A stretch of 51,913 nucleotides of DNA, taken from Sphingomonas lycopersici. GTDB lineage: Bacteria > Pseudomonadota > Alphaproteobacteria > Sphingomonadales > Sphingomonadaceae. Below, one piece after another: positions 1 through 7,149 of this stretch. The stretch's first letter is position 1. Each line of letters opens with the position of its first letter. The notes under the pieces are model-generated. The model made no database searches. It was not told the DNA's origin and saw nothing but the letters and a program-made list of their open reading frames with translations. The translations under genes and the position numbers were made by a program. The DNA lies in the NCBI RefSeq assembly GCF_026130605.1, contig NZ_JANFAU010000021.1, positions 1 through 51,913 on the forward strand, read 5' to 3'.

Positions 1-62
1 GGCGAAGGCCGGGGTCCAGTTGCGAACCGCCCGATGCTGGACCCCGGCCTTCGCCGGGGTGG
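1..62 (+). repeat. 69-bp palindromic element, copy 1 (truncated by window edge), inside glyS
   Basis: It has the same organisation as five intergenic copies: arm GGCGAAGGCCGGGGTCCAG, a 17-base asymmetric loop, then CTGGACCCCGGCCTTCGCC and a GGGGTGG end. The first seven bases of the unit would lie left of the window. Unlike the other copies it sits inside a coding sequence, on the strand opposite to glyS. Confidence 0.9.
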
Positions 63-1195
63 TTGCCGGAGGGTCCGACGATGCCTTCTTCCACCAGCCA
101 GCGCGCCAGCTTGGCGACGCGTTCGACCTTGTCGGCCACCGTGCCGAGCTTTTCGTGGAAGACGATCTTTTCGAGCTTCTTCGCCTGCTCCTCCAGCGGC
201 ACCTTCAAATCGGTGTCGTAGAAGAAGCGCGCATCGGCCAGCCGCGCGGCGAGCACCTTGCGGTTGCCCTCGACGATCTTCGCGCCGCCGTCGCTCGCGG
301 CGATATTGGCGGTGCAGACGAAGGCATTGGCGAGCTTCCCGTCGGCCGAGCGGCAGACGAAATATTTCTGGTTCACCCGCGCGGTGAGCTGGATCACCTC
401 GGGCGGCACTTCGAGGAACGCCGCGTCGAAGCGGCCGAGCAACGGCACCGGCCATTCGGTCAGCCCGGCATTCTCGGCGACCAGCCCCTCGTCCTCGATC
501 AGCTCCAGCCCCGCCTCGCACGCCAGCGCGGCGGCGCGGGTGCGGATCAGCGCCATCCGCTCGTCCTGATCGACGATGACATGCGCGGCGCGCAGTTTCT
601 CGACATAATCCGCCGCCGAGCCGATCGTGATCGCGCCCGGATGATGGAAACGATGCCCGAGCGTCGCCGCCCCGCTATCCACCCCGGCGACCGAGACCGG
701 CACGATCTCCCCGCCGAACAACGCGACGATGCCGTGCAGCGGACGCACCCAGCGCTGCGATTCGGTCGAGCGCGAGGTCGCGCCCCAGCGCATCGACTTG
801 GGCCACGGAAACGCGCGGATCACCGCCGGGATCGCCGCGGCGAGCACCTCGGCAGTCGCGCGGCCGGGCCGCTCGGTCACCGCGAAGAACACCCCGTCGC
901 GCTCTTCGAGCTGCTCGCGGGTCAGCCCGGTCTTGCGCAGAAAGCCGTCGAGCGCCTGCGGCGGCGCCGAACTGCGCGGCCCCTTCACTTCCTCGCGCAC
1001 CGCTTCGGTCGCCTGCGGCAGATCGCGCAGGATCAGCGCGAGGCGGCGCGGGGTGGCATAGGTCACCGTCGCGGCGGCGGCGATGCCCGATTGCGCGAGT
1101 TCGGCAGCGAACAGCCGCGCGAGATCGTCGCGCGCCTTGGCCTGCATGCGCGCCGGGATTTCCTCCGAGCGGAGTTCGAGCAGGAAATCGGTCAC
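1..1195 (-). CDS. glyS: Glycyl-tRNA synthetase beta subunit (partial, C-terminal part outside window)
   Basis: Beta chain of the alpha2beta2 bacterial glycyl-tRNA synthetase, which charges tRNA-Gly in the cytoplasm. The start is a GTG at 1195-1193 overlapping the glyQ stop by four bases (GTGA). The N-terminus MTDFLLELRSEEIPARMQ and the block GTVADKVERVAKLARWL are typical GlyS sequence. About 398 codons are visible of a family length near 690; the rest lies left of the window. Oddity: from about residue 378 the frame runs straight into a 69-bp palindromic element (1-62 visible), giving the segment HPGEGRGPASGGSQLDPG, where related proteins go directly from the LARWL helix to the next helix. 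No stop occurs in the visible part, so the protein probably carries an insertion of about 23 residues in a loop. The identity is certain; the effect of the insertion is inferred. Confidence 0.93.
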   Translation of the reverse strand, partial: MTDFLLELRSEEIPARMQAKARDDLARLFAAELAQSGIAAAATVTYATPRRLALILRDLPQATEAVREEVKGPRSSAPPQALDGFLRKTGLTREQLEERDGVFFAVTERPGRATAEVLAAAIPAVIRAFPWPKSMRWGATSRSTESQRWVRPLHGIVALFGGEIVPVSVAGVDSGAATLGHRFHHPGAITIGSAADYVEKLRAAHVIVDQDERMALIRTRAAALACEAGLELIEDEGLVAENAGLTEWPVPLLGRFDAAFLEVPPEVIQLTARVNQKYFVCRSADGKLANAFVCTANIAASDGGAKIVEGNRKVLAARLADARFFYDTDLKVPLEEQAKKLEKIVFHEKLGTVADKVERVAKLARWLVEEGIVGPSGNHPGEGRGPASGGSQLDPGLR

Positions 1196-2103
1196 GCCGC
1201 GGTCCAATCGGGATATTTTTCTTGCCATTGCGGCGTGTTCTTCTCGATCCACGCTGCGCAGCTCGCCTTGGCGAGATCGCGCACGCGACCGATATAGGCC
1301 TGGCGCTCCGCGACCGAGATCACGCCGCGCGCGTTGAGCAGGTTGAAGATATGGCTCGCTTCGATCGCTTGCTCATAGGCCGCGATCGGCAGCTTGGCCG
1401 CCAGCGCATTCTCGCATTCGGCCGCCGCCTTGCGGAACAGATCGAACAGAGCGTCGGTATTGGCGACCTCGAAATTCCACGTCGACATCTGCCGCTCGTT
1501 TTCGAGGAAGATGTCGCCATAGCTGACGCCGGCGTCGTTGAAGCGCAGGTCGTACACGTTATCGACATTCTGGATGTACATCGCGAGACGCTCGAGCCCG
1601 TAGGTCAGCTCGCCCGCCACCGGCTTGCAATCGAACCCGCCCATCTGCTGGAAATAGGTGAACTGGGTCACCTCCATCCCGTCGCACCACACTTCCCAGC
1701 CGAGCCCCCAGGCGCCGAGCGTCGGGCTTTCCCAATCGTCCTCGACGAAGCGGATGTCGTGGACGCTCATGTCCACCCCGATCGCGGCGAGGCTACCGAG
1801 ATAGAGCTGCTGGAGATCGGGCGGGCTCGGCTTCAGGATCACCTGATATTGGTAATAATGCTGCAGCCGGTTGGGATTTTCGCCGTAGCGGCCGTCGGTC
1901 GGGCGGCGGCTGGGCTGGACGAAGGCGGCGTTCCACGTCTCCGGCCCCAGCGCGCGCAACGTGGTGGCGGGGTGGAAGGTGCCGGCGCCCATCCGCATGT
2001 CATAGGGCTGCAGGATCACGCACCCGCGCTCGCTCCAATAATGATGGAGGCGCAGGATCATGTCCTGAAACGAAAGCGGTGCGTCTGTTGACCTCGTGTT
2101 CAT
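1192..2103 (-). CDS. glyQ: Glycyl-tRNA synthetase alpha subunit
   Basis: Alpha (catalytic core) chain of the heterotetrameric glycyl-tRNA synthetase, 303 aa, the normal family length. It forms glycyl-adenylate and partners with GlyS, which follows on the same strand with a 4-base overlap, so the two are translationally coupled. The family signatures SFQDMILRLHHYW, GCVILQPYDMRMGAGTFHP, NRLQHYYQYQVILKPSP and the EVWCDGMEVTQFTYFQQ block are all present. The ATG at 2103 begins MNTRSTDAPLSF. The gene is divergent from the TraB/GumN-like gene, with an 87-base gap that must hold both promoters. Nothing is unusual in this subunit. Confidence 0.97.
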   Translation of the reverse strand: MNTRSTDAPLSFQDMILRLHHYWSERGCVILQPYDMRMGAGTFHPATTLRALGPETWNAAFVQPSRRPTDGRYGENPNRLQHYYQYQVILKPSPPDLQQLYLGSLAAIGVDMSVHDIRFVEDDWESPTLGAWGLGWEVWCDGMEVTQFTYFQQMGGFDCKPVAGELTYGLERLAMYIQNVDNVYDLRFNDAGVSYGDIFLENERQMSTWNFEVANTDALFDLFRKAAAECENALAAKLPIAAYEQAIEASHIFNLLNARGVISVAERQAYIGRVRDLAKASCAAWIEKNTPQWQEKYPDWTAA

Positions 2104-2190
2104 CGCGCGCGGGCCATGACGGATGGCTCGCCAACAGGCAAGTCTATGCGTAAATCACATTGTCCCGCTCTCGCCACGAGGTAGCCCGCG

Positions 2191-3087
2191 TTGTTCCGAT
2201 CCGTCACCGCCGCATTCGCCACGCTTGGCCTTGCCTTTGCCCTTCCCGCCTGCGCCCAGCCCGCGCCGGTCGCGGCGAAGGATGCCGATCCCGCTCTGTG
2301 GGTGGTGAAGGACAAGGATACCACGATCTATCTGTTCGGCACGATCCATGTGCTGAAACCCGGGCTCTCGTGGTTCGACGAGGCGGTGAAGAAGGCGTTC
2401 GACAAATCGGGGACATTGGTGCTCGAAATGGTCGAGCCCGATCAGGCGACGCAGCAGAAGGTCGTGCTGTCCAAGGCGTTCGCGCTCGACGGGCCGACGC
2501 TGAGCGAGCAATTGCCCGCCGAGAAGCGCCCCGCCTTTGCCAAGGCGCTGAAGGACAACGGGCTGCCGCTCGCACAATATGATCGGATGCGGCCGTGGTT
2601 CGCCGCGATCAGCCTGTCGATCCTGCCCTTGGAAAAGCTCGGCTATGATCCCGCCAACGGCCCCGAGGGCATCCTGACCCGCGCGGCCAAGGCGCAGCAC
2701 AAGCAGGTCATGGGGCTGGAGACCTTCGAGGGGCAGATGTCGCTGTTCGACAAATTGTCGCACAAGGGGCAGGTCGACTTGCTCGCCTCGACGATCGACG
2801 AACTGCCCAAGGCGCAGGAGAATATGGACAAGATGGTCGCCGACTGGGCGGCCGGGCGGCCGGACGAGCTGGCCAAGGAGATGAACGCCTCGCTCAAGGA
2901 TACCCCCGAGGTGGCCGAGACACTGCTGATCAACCGCAACAAGCAATGGGCCGGCTGGATCGCCGAGCGGATGAAGAAGCCGGGGACGGTGTTCATCGCG
3001 GTCGGCGCGGGCCACCTCGCCGGGCCGGGGAGCGTGCAGGATCAGCTGCAGCGCTACAGGCTCAAGGCGGTGCGGATTCGCTACTGA
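2191..3087 (+). CDS. TraB/GumN family protein, secreted
   Basis: This 298-aa protein has an N-terminal signal peptide (MFRSVTAAFATLGLAFALPACAQP). The mature part opens with WVVKDKDTTIYLFGTIHVL and ends with VGAGHLAGPGSVQDQLQRY. These two blocks, a GTxH motif near the start and a GAGHL motif near the end, define the TraB/PrgY/GumN (erythromycin-esterase-like fold) family. Some relatives are metalloproteases that cut peptide pheromones; in sphingomonads the substrate is unknown. The A-C-A junction at the end of the signal could be a lipobox (LPAC) or an ordinary cleavage site. The start is a TTG with a GAGG-type ribosome site at about 2179; no in-frame ATG precedes the signal peptide. The family call is firm; the function is not. 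Confidence 0.85.
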   Translation: MFRSVTAAFATLGLAFALPACAQPAPVAAKDADPALWVVKDKDTTIYLFGTIHVLKPGLSWFDEAVKKAFDKSGTLVLEMVEPDQATQQKVVLSKAFALDGPTLSEQLPAEKRPAFAKALKDNGLPLAQYDRMRPWFAAISLSILPLEKLGYDPANGPEGILTRAAKAQHKQVMGLETFEGQMSLFDKLSHKGQVDLLASTIDELPKAQENMDKMVADWAAGRPDELAKEMNASLKDTPEVAETLLINRNKQWAGWIAERMKKPGTVFIAVGAGHLAGPGSVQDQLQRYRLKAVRIRY

Positions 3088-3099
3088 CCGCCCCTCTTA

Positions 3100-3168
3100 C
3101 CACCCCGGCGAAGGCCGGGGTCCAGTCACGACCGGCCCGATGCTGGACCCCGGCCTTCGCCGGGGTGG
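3100..3168 (+). repeat. 69-bp palindromic element, copy 2
   Basis: It begins 12 bases after the TraB/GumN-like stop. Arms CCACCCCGGCGAAGGCCGG and its reverse complement flank the loop TCACGACCGGCCCGATG. It has no T-tract and so is not a standard terminator, though the RNA hairpin could protect or end the upstream transcript. Confidence 0.9.
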
Positions 3169-3192
3169 AAGCGCCATTATTGATTTTCCCGC

Positions 3193-3254
3193 CATCTCCC
3201 GCTAAGCGCGCCGGCTTCCCGTCATGGTCATCCCTGGAGGCGTGGCGGGAGATG
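3193..3254 (+). promoter_or_regulatory. Inverted repeat in the rplY leader
   Basis: CATCTCCCGC at 3193-3202 is matched exactly by GCGGGAGATG at 3245-3254, with 42 bases between. The right arm ends 27 bases before the rplY ATG. If transcribed, the leader could fold into a long stem just upstream of the ribosome site. Autoregulatory leaders are common for ribosomal protein genes, but no known motif is recognised here. Confidence 0.35.
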
Positions 3255-3281
3255 AACCTTATTCGTTTCGGAGATACTGCA

Positions 3282-3905
3282 ATGAGCGACACGCTGACGC
3301 TCGCAGCCGAGACGCGTGATCGGGTTGGCAAGGGAGCCTCCCGTGATCTGCGTCGCAACGGCCGCGTCCCCGCCGTCATTTACGGCCAGAACAAGGAACC
3401 GACCTCGATTCACCTCGAGGAGAAGGCGCTCGTCAAGGCGCTGGGCACCGGGCATTTCATGAACTCGGTGATCATGGTCAACGGCGAGCGGACGCTGCCG
3501 AAGGACGTGCATTTCCATCCGGTGACCGATCGTCCGGTCCATGTCGACTTCCTGCGCATCAGCGCGCACGCCAAGGTGACGGTCGCTGTCCCGGTGGTGT
3601 TCGCAGATGAGGAAGCCGCGCCCGGCCTGAAGAAGGGCGGCGTGCTCAACATCGTCCGCCACGAGCTGGAGCTGGTGTGCGACGCGGCGGAGATCCCGGC
3701 CGAGATCACGATCTCGCTCAAGGGCTTCGACGTGGGCGAATCGATCCACATCTCGCATGTGACACTGCCCAAGGGCACCGCCTCGGCGATCGACGACCGC
3801 GATTTCACGATCGCGACGATCGTTGCGCCGTCGGCGCTCAAGTCGTCGGAAGGCGCGGCTGAAGCTGCTGCCGAGGACGAGGGCGAGGCCGACAAGGCGG
3901 AGTAA
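3282..3905 (+). CDS. rplY: 50S ribosomal protein L25 / general stress protein Ctc
   Basis: Long (CTC-type) form of ribosomal protein L25, 207 aa, which binds 5S rRNA on the large subunit. The N-terminal 5S-binding domain is recognised by RDRVGKGASRDLRRNGRVPAV and the YGQ loop, followed by the C-terminal TL5-type beta domain (VPVVFADEEAAPGLKKGG, ISLKGFDVGESIHISHVTLP). The tail is Ala/Glu-rich, as in other alphaproteobacteria. The ATG at 3282 is chosen because homology starts there and GGAG lies at 3270-3273; the open frame extends upstream to 2946 but reads through the palindromic element. It is followed by pth after 81 bases containing a strong hairpin. Confidence 0.95.
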   Translation: MSDTLTLAAETRDRVGKGASRDLRRNGRVPAVIYGQNKEPTSIHLEEKALVKALGTGHFMNSVIMVNGERTLPKDVHFHPVTDRPVHVDFLRISAHAKVTVAVPVVFADEEAAPGLKKGGVLNIVRHELELVCDAAEIPAEITISLKGFDVGESIHISHVTLPKGTASAIDDRDFTIATIVAPSALKSSEGAAEAAAEDEGEADKAE

Positions 3906-3932
3906 TCCGTCGCCTCGGTTGATAGCCAGTTT

Positions 3933-3966
3933 CGGGCGGGGTGACGGCAACGTCCCCCGCCCGTTT
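3933..3966 (+). terminator. Hairpin between rplY and pth
   Basis: CGGGCGGGG pairs with CCCCGCCCG around an inner GACG/CGTC stem closed by a GCAA tetraloop (one bulged T), followed by only three Ts. It is probably a weak terminator or processing site that lets pth be expressed at a lower level than rplY. Confidence 0.6.
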
Positions 3967-3986
3967 CATGTCGGGAGGGTGAAATC

Positions 3987-4556
3987 ATGCAATTGTGGGT
4001 GGGGCTGGGCAATCCCGGGCCGCAATATGCGATGCACCGGCACAATATCGGCTTCATGGCGCTCGACGTGATCGCCGAGGTGCACGGCTTCGGCCCGACG
4101 AGTAAGAAATTCCAGGGCTGGCTGCAGGAAGGCCGGCTGGGATCGGACAAGATCCTGCTCCTGAAGCCCGCGACCTTCATGAACGAAAGCGGCCGCAGCG
4201 TCGGCGAGGCGTTGCGCTTCTACAAGCTCGGCACCGACGCGCTGACCGTGTTCCACGACGAGCTCGATCTCGCGCCGTTCCGCGTCAAGGTGAAGACCGG
4301 CGGGGGCACCGCGGGGCATAACGGGCTGCGCTCGATCGACCGCCACCTCGGCCCCGATTTCCGCCGCGTGCGGATCGGCATCGGGCATCCGGGGCATAAG
4401 GATCGCGTGACGGGGCACGTTCTCGGCAATTATGCCAAGAGCGAAATCGAGCCACTGAGCGACCTGCTCGGCGCGATCGCGGCGGAGGCGCCGCTGCTCG
4501 CCGCGGGCGACGATGCGCGGTTCATGAACGATGTCGCGCTGCGGCTGGGGGAATAA
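3987..4556 (+). CDS. pth: Peptidyl-tRNA hydrolase
   Basis: Recycles peptidyl-tRNAs released from stalled ribosomes by cleaving the ester bond. At 189 aa it has the usual length. The family start MQLWVGLGNPGPQY is present, with N9, the catalytic H19 (in MHRHNIGF), N66 (in PATFMNESG) and D91 (in FHDELDL) at the positions of E. coli N10, H20, N68 and D93. The glycine loop GGGTAGHNGLRSI is intact. A GGGAGGGTG ribosome site precedes the ATG. The rplY-pth order is conserved across alphaproteobacteria, but ychF, usually next, is here displaced by two other genes. The next gene starts two bases after the stop. Confidence 0.97.
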   Translation: MQLWVGLGNPGPQYAMHRHNIGFMALDVIAEVHGFGPTSKKFQGWLQEGRLGSDKILLLKPATFMNESGRSVGEALRFYKLGTDALTVFHDELDLAPFRVKVKTGGGTAGHNGLRSIDRHLGPDFRRVRIGIGHPGHKDRVTGHVLGNYAKSEIEPLSDLLGAIAAEAPLLAAGDDARFMNDVALRLGE

Positions 4557-4558
4557 TC

Positions 4559-5140
4559 ATGCCGGTCCGCGCCTTGTTCCCGACATTGTTCTACGAGGGC
4601 CAGATCGACGATGACGCGCTGATCGCCGAGCTCGAGCAATCCGCGCTGCAGCTGGCGCAGGACGATCGCGCGGGCCGGGCGTGGTCGCGTGCCAACGGCT
4701 ATCGCGGCTATACCAGCTATGCCTCGCTCAACGACCTGCCGGCGCGCGATCCCGCCTTTGCCACGCTCAAGCGCAAGCTCGACCGGCATGTCGCGGCCTT
4801 TGCGGAGGAATTGCAGCTCGATCTGGGCGGGCGGCGGCTGCGGCTCGACAGCCTGTGGGTCAATGTCATGCAGCGCCACGCGACGCATAGCGGGCATATC
4901 CACCCGCATAGCGCGATTTCGGGCACCTTCTACGTCGCGGTGCCGCCGGGTTCGGGCGCGCTCAAGCTGGAGGACCCGCGGCTGCCGCTGCTGATGGCCG
5001 CGCCCTTGCGCCCCGATACCTTCGTCTATGCCGAGCCGGCGCAGGGTAGCGTGTTCCTGTGGGAGAGCTGGCTGCGCCACGAAGTGATGCCGAGCGACGC
5101 CAAGGAACCGCGGATCAGCATCAGCTTCAATTATAGCTAG
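4559..5140 (+). CDS. Putative 2OG-Fe(II) oxygenase (TIGR02466-like)
   Basis: This 193-aa protein has the layout of the small 2-oxoglutarate/Fe(II) oxygenase family TIGR02466 (2OG-FeII_Oxy_5). The N-terminus VRALFPTLFYEGQI matches the family opening. Candidate iron ligands are H113 or H115 in SGHIHPHS and H174 in WLRHEV, and R185 in EPRISISFN would bind 2-oxoglutarate. The expected acidic ligand between the histidines is not obvious, as is common in this family. The substrate is unknown; some relatives hydroxylate proteins, and the position directly behind pth (two-base gap) hints at a translation-linked role, but that is only inference from context. Confidence 0.75.
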   Translation: MPVRALFPTLFYEGQIDDDALIAELEQSALQLAQDDRAGRAWSRANGYRGYTSYASLNDLPARDPAFATLKRKLDRHVAAFAEELQLDLGGRRLRLDSLWVNVMQRHATHSGHIHPHSAISGTFYVAVPPGSGALKLEDPRLPLLMAAPLRPDTFVYAEPAQGSVFLWESWLRHEVMPSDAKEPRISISFNYS

Positions 5141-5175
5141 GCCGGGCCGGGGCGCGGAGGGCAAATTGCTCCCGG

Positions 5176-5203
5176 ATGAACCGGCGACCCAGAACCGGTT
5201 CAT
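5176..5203. promoter_or_regulatory. Perfect 9-bp inverted repeat upstream of the Gln-rich lipoprotein
   Basis: ATGAACCGG at 5176-5184 is matched by CCGGTTCAT at 5195-5203 across 10 bases. It lies 35 bases after the oxygenase stop and 53 before the next ATG, with no T-tract. It could be an operator or a weak terminator. Confidence 0.4.
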
Positions 5204-5216
5204 CACCGATGCGTTA
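5192..5216 (+). promoter_or_regulatory. Possible EcfG-type (general stress) promoter
   Basis: GAAC followed by 16 bases and CGTT resembles the alphaproteobacterial EcfG consensus GGAAC-N16/17-CGTT, with AGAAC here in place of GGAAC. It lies about 40 bases upstream of the start of the next gene. It overlaps the right arm of the inverted repeat, and the match is imperfect. Confidence 0.25.
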
Positions 5217-5255
5217 TCCAAACCGACTTACCGGGATGGATGGAGTCGTGATGCC

Positions 5256-7070
5256 ATGGCCGGATTTCGCATTTCGCATCTGAGCGCGACGGTGGCGCTT
5301 GCCGCGCTCGCCGTCGCCGGGTGCAACCGCACCCCCAACGCCAATCAGGCGCTGCTCGACAACCAAAGCGCCGCCGCGCCGCTGCCGACGCTGCCCGCGA
5401 CCTTGCCGATGACCGATATCGCCGCGCCGCCCCCAGCCCCCGCGCCGGCCGCCGCCGCGCTGCCCGACACCCGCCCGATCCGCACGGTGCGGGTGCACGA
5501 TCCGCGCCGCGGGGCCGAATATGCCTATGCCGACGCGGCCTCCCGATTCTCCGACGCTTTGGGCGAGGCGCCCCCGGATTACGGCTTCGACTATGCCGGG
5601 GTCCAGCCCTGGGCATGGGAGGGCTATGACGATTCGCTCGTCTTCGCCGAGCCGGTCTCCGGCGGCTATCGCACTTATTATTACCAGCCCGGCGAGGAAC
5701 AGCCGTATTTTGTCCGGGATCCTTATTATTCCTACGGTTATGACAATGGGCAGCTCGCAGTGGTCTATGACGCGGGCGGGGATATCGTGCCGTGGGAGGA
5801 TTATGGGCCGCAGGTGGTCTATGCCTCGCGCTATCTCGTCCGCGGGCGCGATCTATGGCGTGCGTCGCGCGGCGACCGGATTTCGATCAATGTCCAGAAC
5901 TGGACCAATTACCGCATCAATTACTTCAACCAGCAGCAACGCTGGGACGCGGCCCGATCGCGCCAGCCCTTGTGGGTGAATTACGCGCAACAGGATGCCG
6001 CCGCGCAACGCCACTGGCAGGCCGAGCAGGCGCGCCGCCGCATCGATCAGCAGCGTTTCGACGCCTGGCAGGCGCAGGGCTTCCGCGCCGCGCCGCCGCC
6101 ACGCGCAATTCCGGCGCAATGGCAGCAGGCCTCATGGGCGCGCGATCCGCATCGCTTCACCCCGGTTGCCGCCACCGTCGCCGGCGGCGCGGCGGTCGCC
6201 GCCGGGGCGCTGATCGCGCACAATGCGCAGCTCCACCGCCAGCAGCAGCAGCAATTGATGCAGGCGCAACAGGCCAATACGGTGCGGCTCCAGCGCGAGC
6301 AGGCGCTGCAGCAGCAACAGCAGCGCGCCTTTGCCGCGCGCGAACAGGCGCAGGCGCGCAGCTTCCAGGCCGGGCAGCAGCGCGAGATGCAGCAGCAGGC
6401 CGCGCTCGCCCGCCAGCAACAGGCGCAGGCCGCCCGCCAGCAGCAGAACGAGCGTATCCTCGCGCGGCGTCAGCAGGCGCAGGCCAATGCGCAGCGCGCG
6501 CAACAGCTTCGCAACGAACGCGCGACGATCCAGCGCGAACAGCAGGCGGCGCGGGTCCAGCAGCAACAGCAGCGCGTCGCCGCGCAACGCGAGCAGCAGG
6601 CGGCCCGCGCGCAGCAGCAACAGCAGCGCCTCGTCGCGCAGCGCGAGCAGCAGGCGGCTCGTGCGCAGCGGGACCAGCAGGTCCGCAGCGAGCGCGCGAC
6701 GATGCAACGCGAGCAGCAAGCCGCGCGGATGCAGCAGCAGCAGGAACGCGCCGCCGCGCAACGCGAGCAACAGGCCGCTCGTGCTCAGCGCGATCAGCAG
6801 ATGCGGGCGGAACGCGCGACGATGCAGCGTGAGCAACAGCAGCAGGCCCGCATCGAACGCGCCAATGTGCAGCGCGAACAGCAGGCTGCGCGTGCCGAAC
6901 AGCAGCAGGCGCGCGCGCAGGAGATGGCGCAGCGTCGCCAGCAGGCCGAAGCCGCCCGTGCGCAACAGGCGCAGGCCCGTGCGGTGCAACGCGCGGAATC
7001 GCGCCCTGCCCCTCGCCCCGAGCCGCAGCGCCCGGCGCCGCATCGCGAAAACCCGCACGGCGGACGGTGA
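5256..7070 (+). CDS. Lipoprotein with long Gln/Arg-rich repeat region
   Basis: Function not recognised; 604 aa. The N-terminus is a lipoprotein signal (ALAVAGC, lipidated C23). Residues about 24-80 are Pro/Ala-rich. About residues 85-290 form a Tyr-rich globular part (motifs such as YRTYYYQPGEEQPYF and SYGYDNGQLAVVYDAGG). A short Ala/Gly hydrophobic stretch lies near 304-322. From about 325 to 600 the protein is almost only Gln, Ala, Arg and Glu. REQQAAR occurs six times, with the larger unit REQQAARAQRDQQ-RSERATMQ repeated, and should form long helix or coiled coil. The start is the ATG at 5256, with GGATGGAG upstream and the lipobox in place; the frame is open earlier but lacks signal features. 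It sits between pth and ychF, where most relatives have nothing. An envelope-spanning or periplasmic structural role is possible but unproven. Confidence 0.75.
   Translation: MAGFRISHLSATVALAALAVAGCNRTPNANQALLDNQSAAAPLPTLPATLPMTDIAAPPPAPAPAAAALPDTRPIRTVRVHDPRRGAEYAYADAASRFSDALGEAPPDYGFDYAGVQPWAWEGYDDSLVFAEPVSGGYRTYYYQPGEEQPYFVRDPYYSYGYDNGQLAVVYDAGGDIVPWEDYGPQVVYASRYLVRGRDLWRASRGDRISINVQNWTNYRINYFNQQQRWDAARSRQPLWVNYAQQDAAAQRHWQAEQARRRIDQQRFDAWQAQGFRAAPPPRAIPAQWQQASWARDPHRFTPVAATVAGGAAVAAGALIAHNAQLHRQQQQQLMQAQQANTVRLQREQALQQQQQRAFAAREQAQARSFQAGQQREMQQQAALARQQQAQAARQQQNERILARRQQAQANAQRAQQLRNERATIQREQQAARVQQQQQRVAAQREQQAARAQQQQQRLVAQREQQAARAQRDQQVRSERATMQREQQAARMQQQQERAAAQREQQAARAQRDQQMRAERATMQREQQQQARIERANVQREQQAARAEQQQARAQEMAQRRQQAEAARAQQAQARAVQRAESRPAPRPEPQRPAPHRENPHGGR
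6240..6990 (+). repeat. Low-complexity CAG/CGC-rich coding repeats
   Basis: The 3' part of the lipoprotein gene is built from degenerate repeats of GCGAGCAGCAGGCGGC-type units coding REQQAAR and Q runs. Such tracts are prone to slippage, so copy number may differ among strains. Confidence 0.8.
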
Positions 7071-7149
7071 GGAAACTCGGGCCTCGGGGTGGCGCGACGC
7101 GGGCATAGGCTGTACGGCGCCCGCGTCCCCTATACCTTGAGGAACGAAC

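Noticed and set aside
3100..3168. 69-bp palindromes as ordinary intrinsic terminators
   Set aside because: They lack T-tracts and occur between both convergent and co-directional genes; one is inside a coding sequence.
6240..6990. Regular repeats that might be a CRISPR array
   Set aside because: The repeats are short, in-frame coding units without unique spacers.
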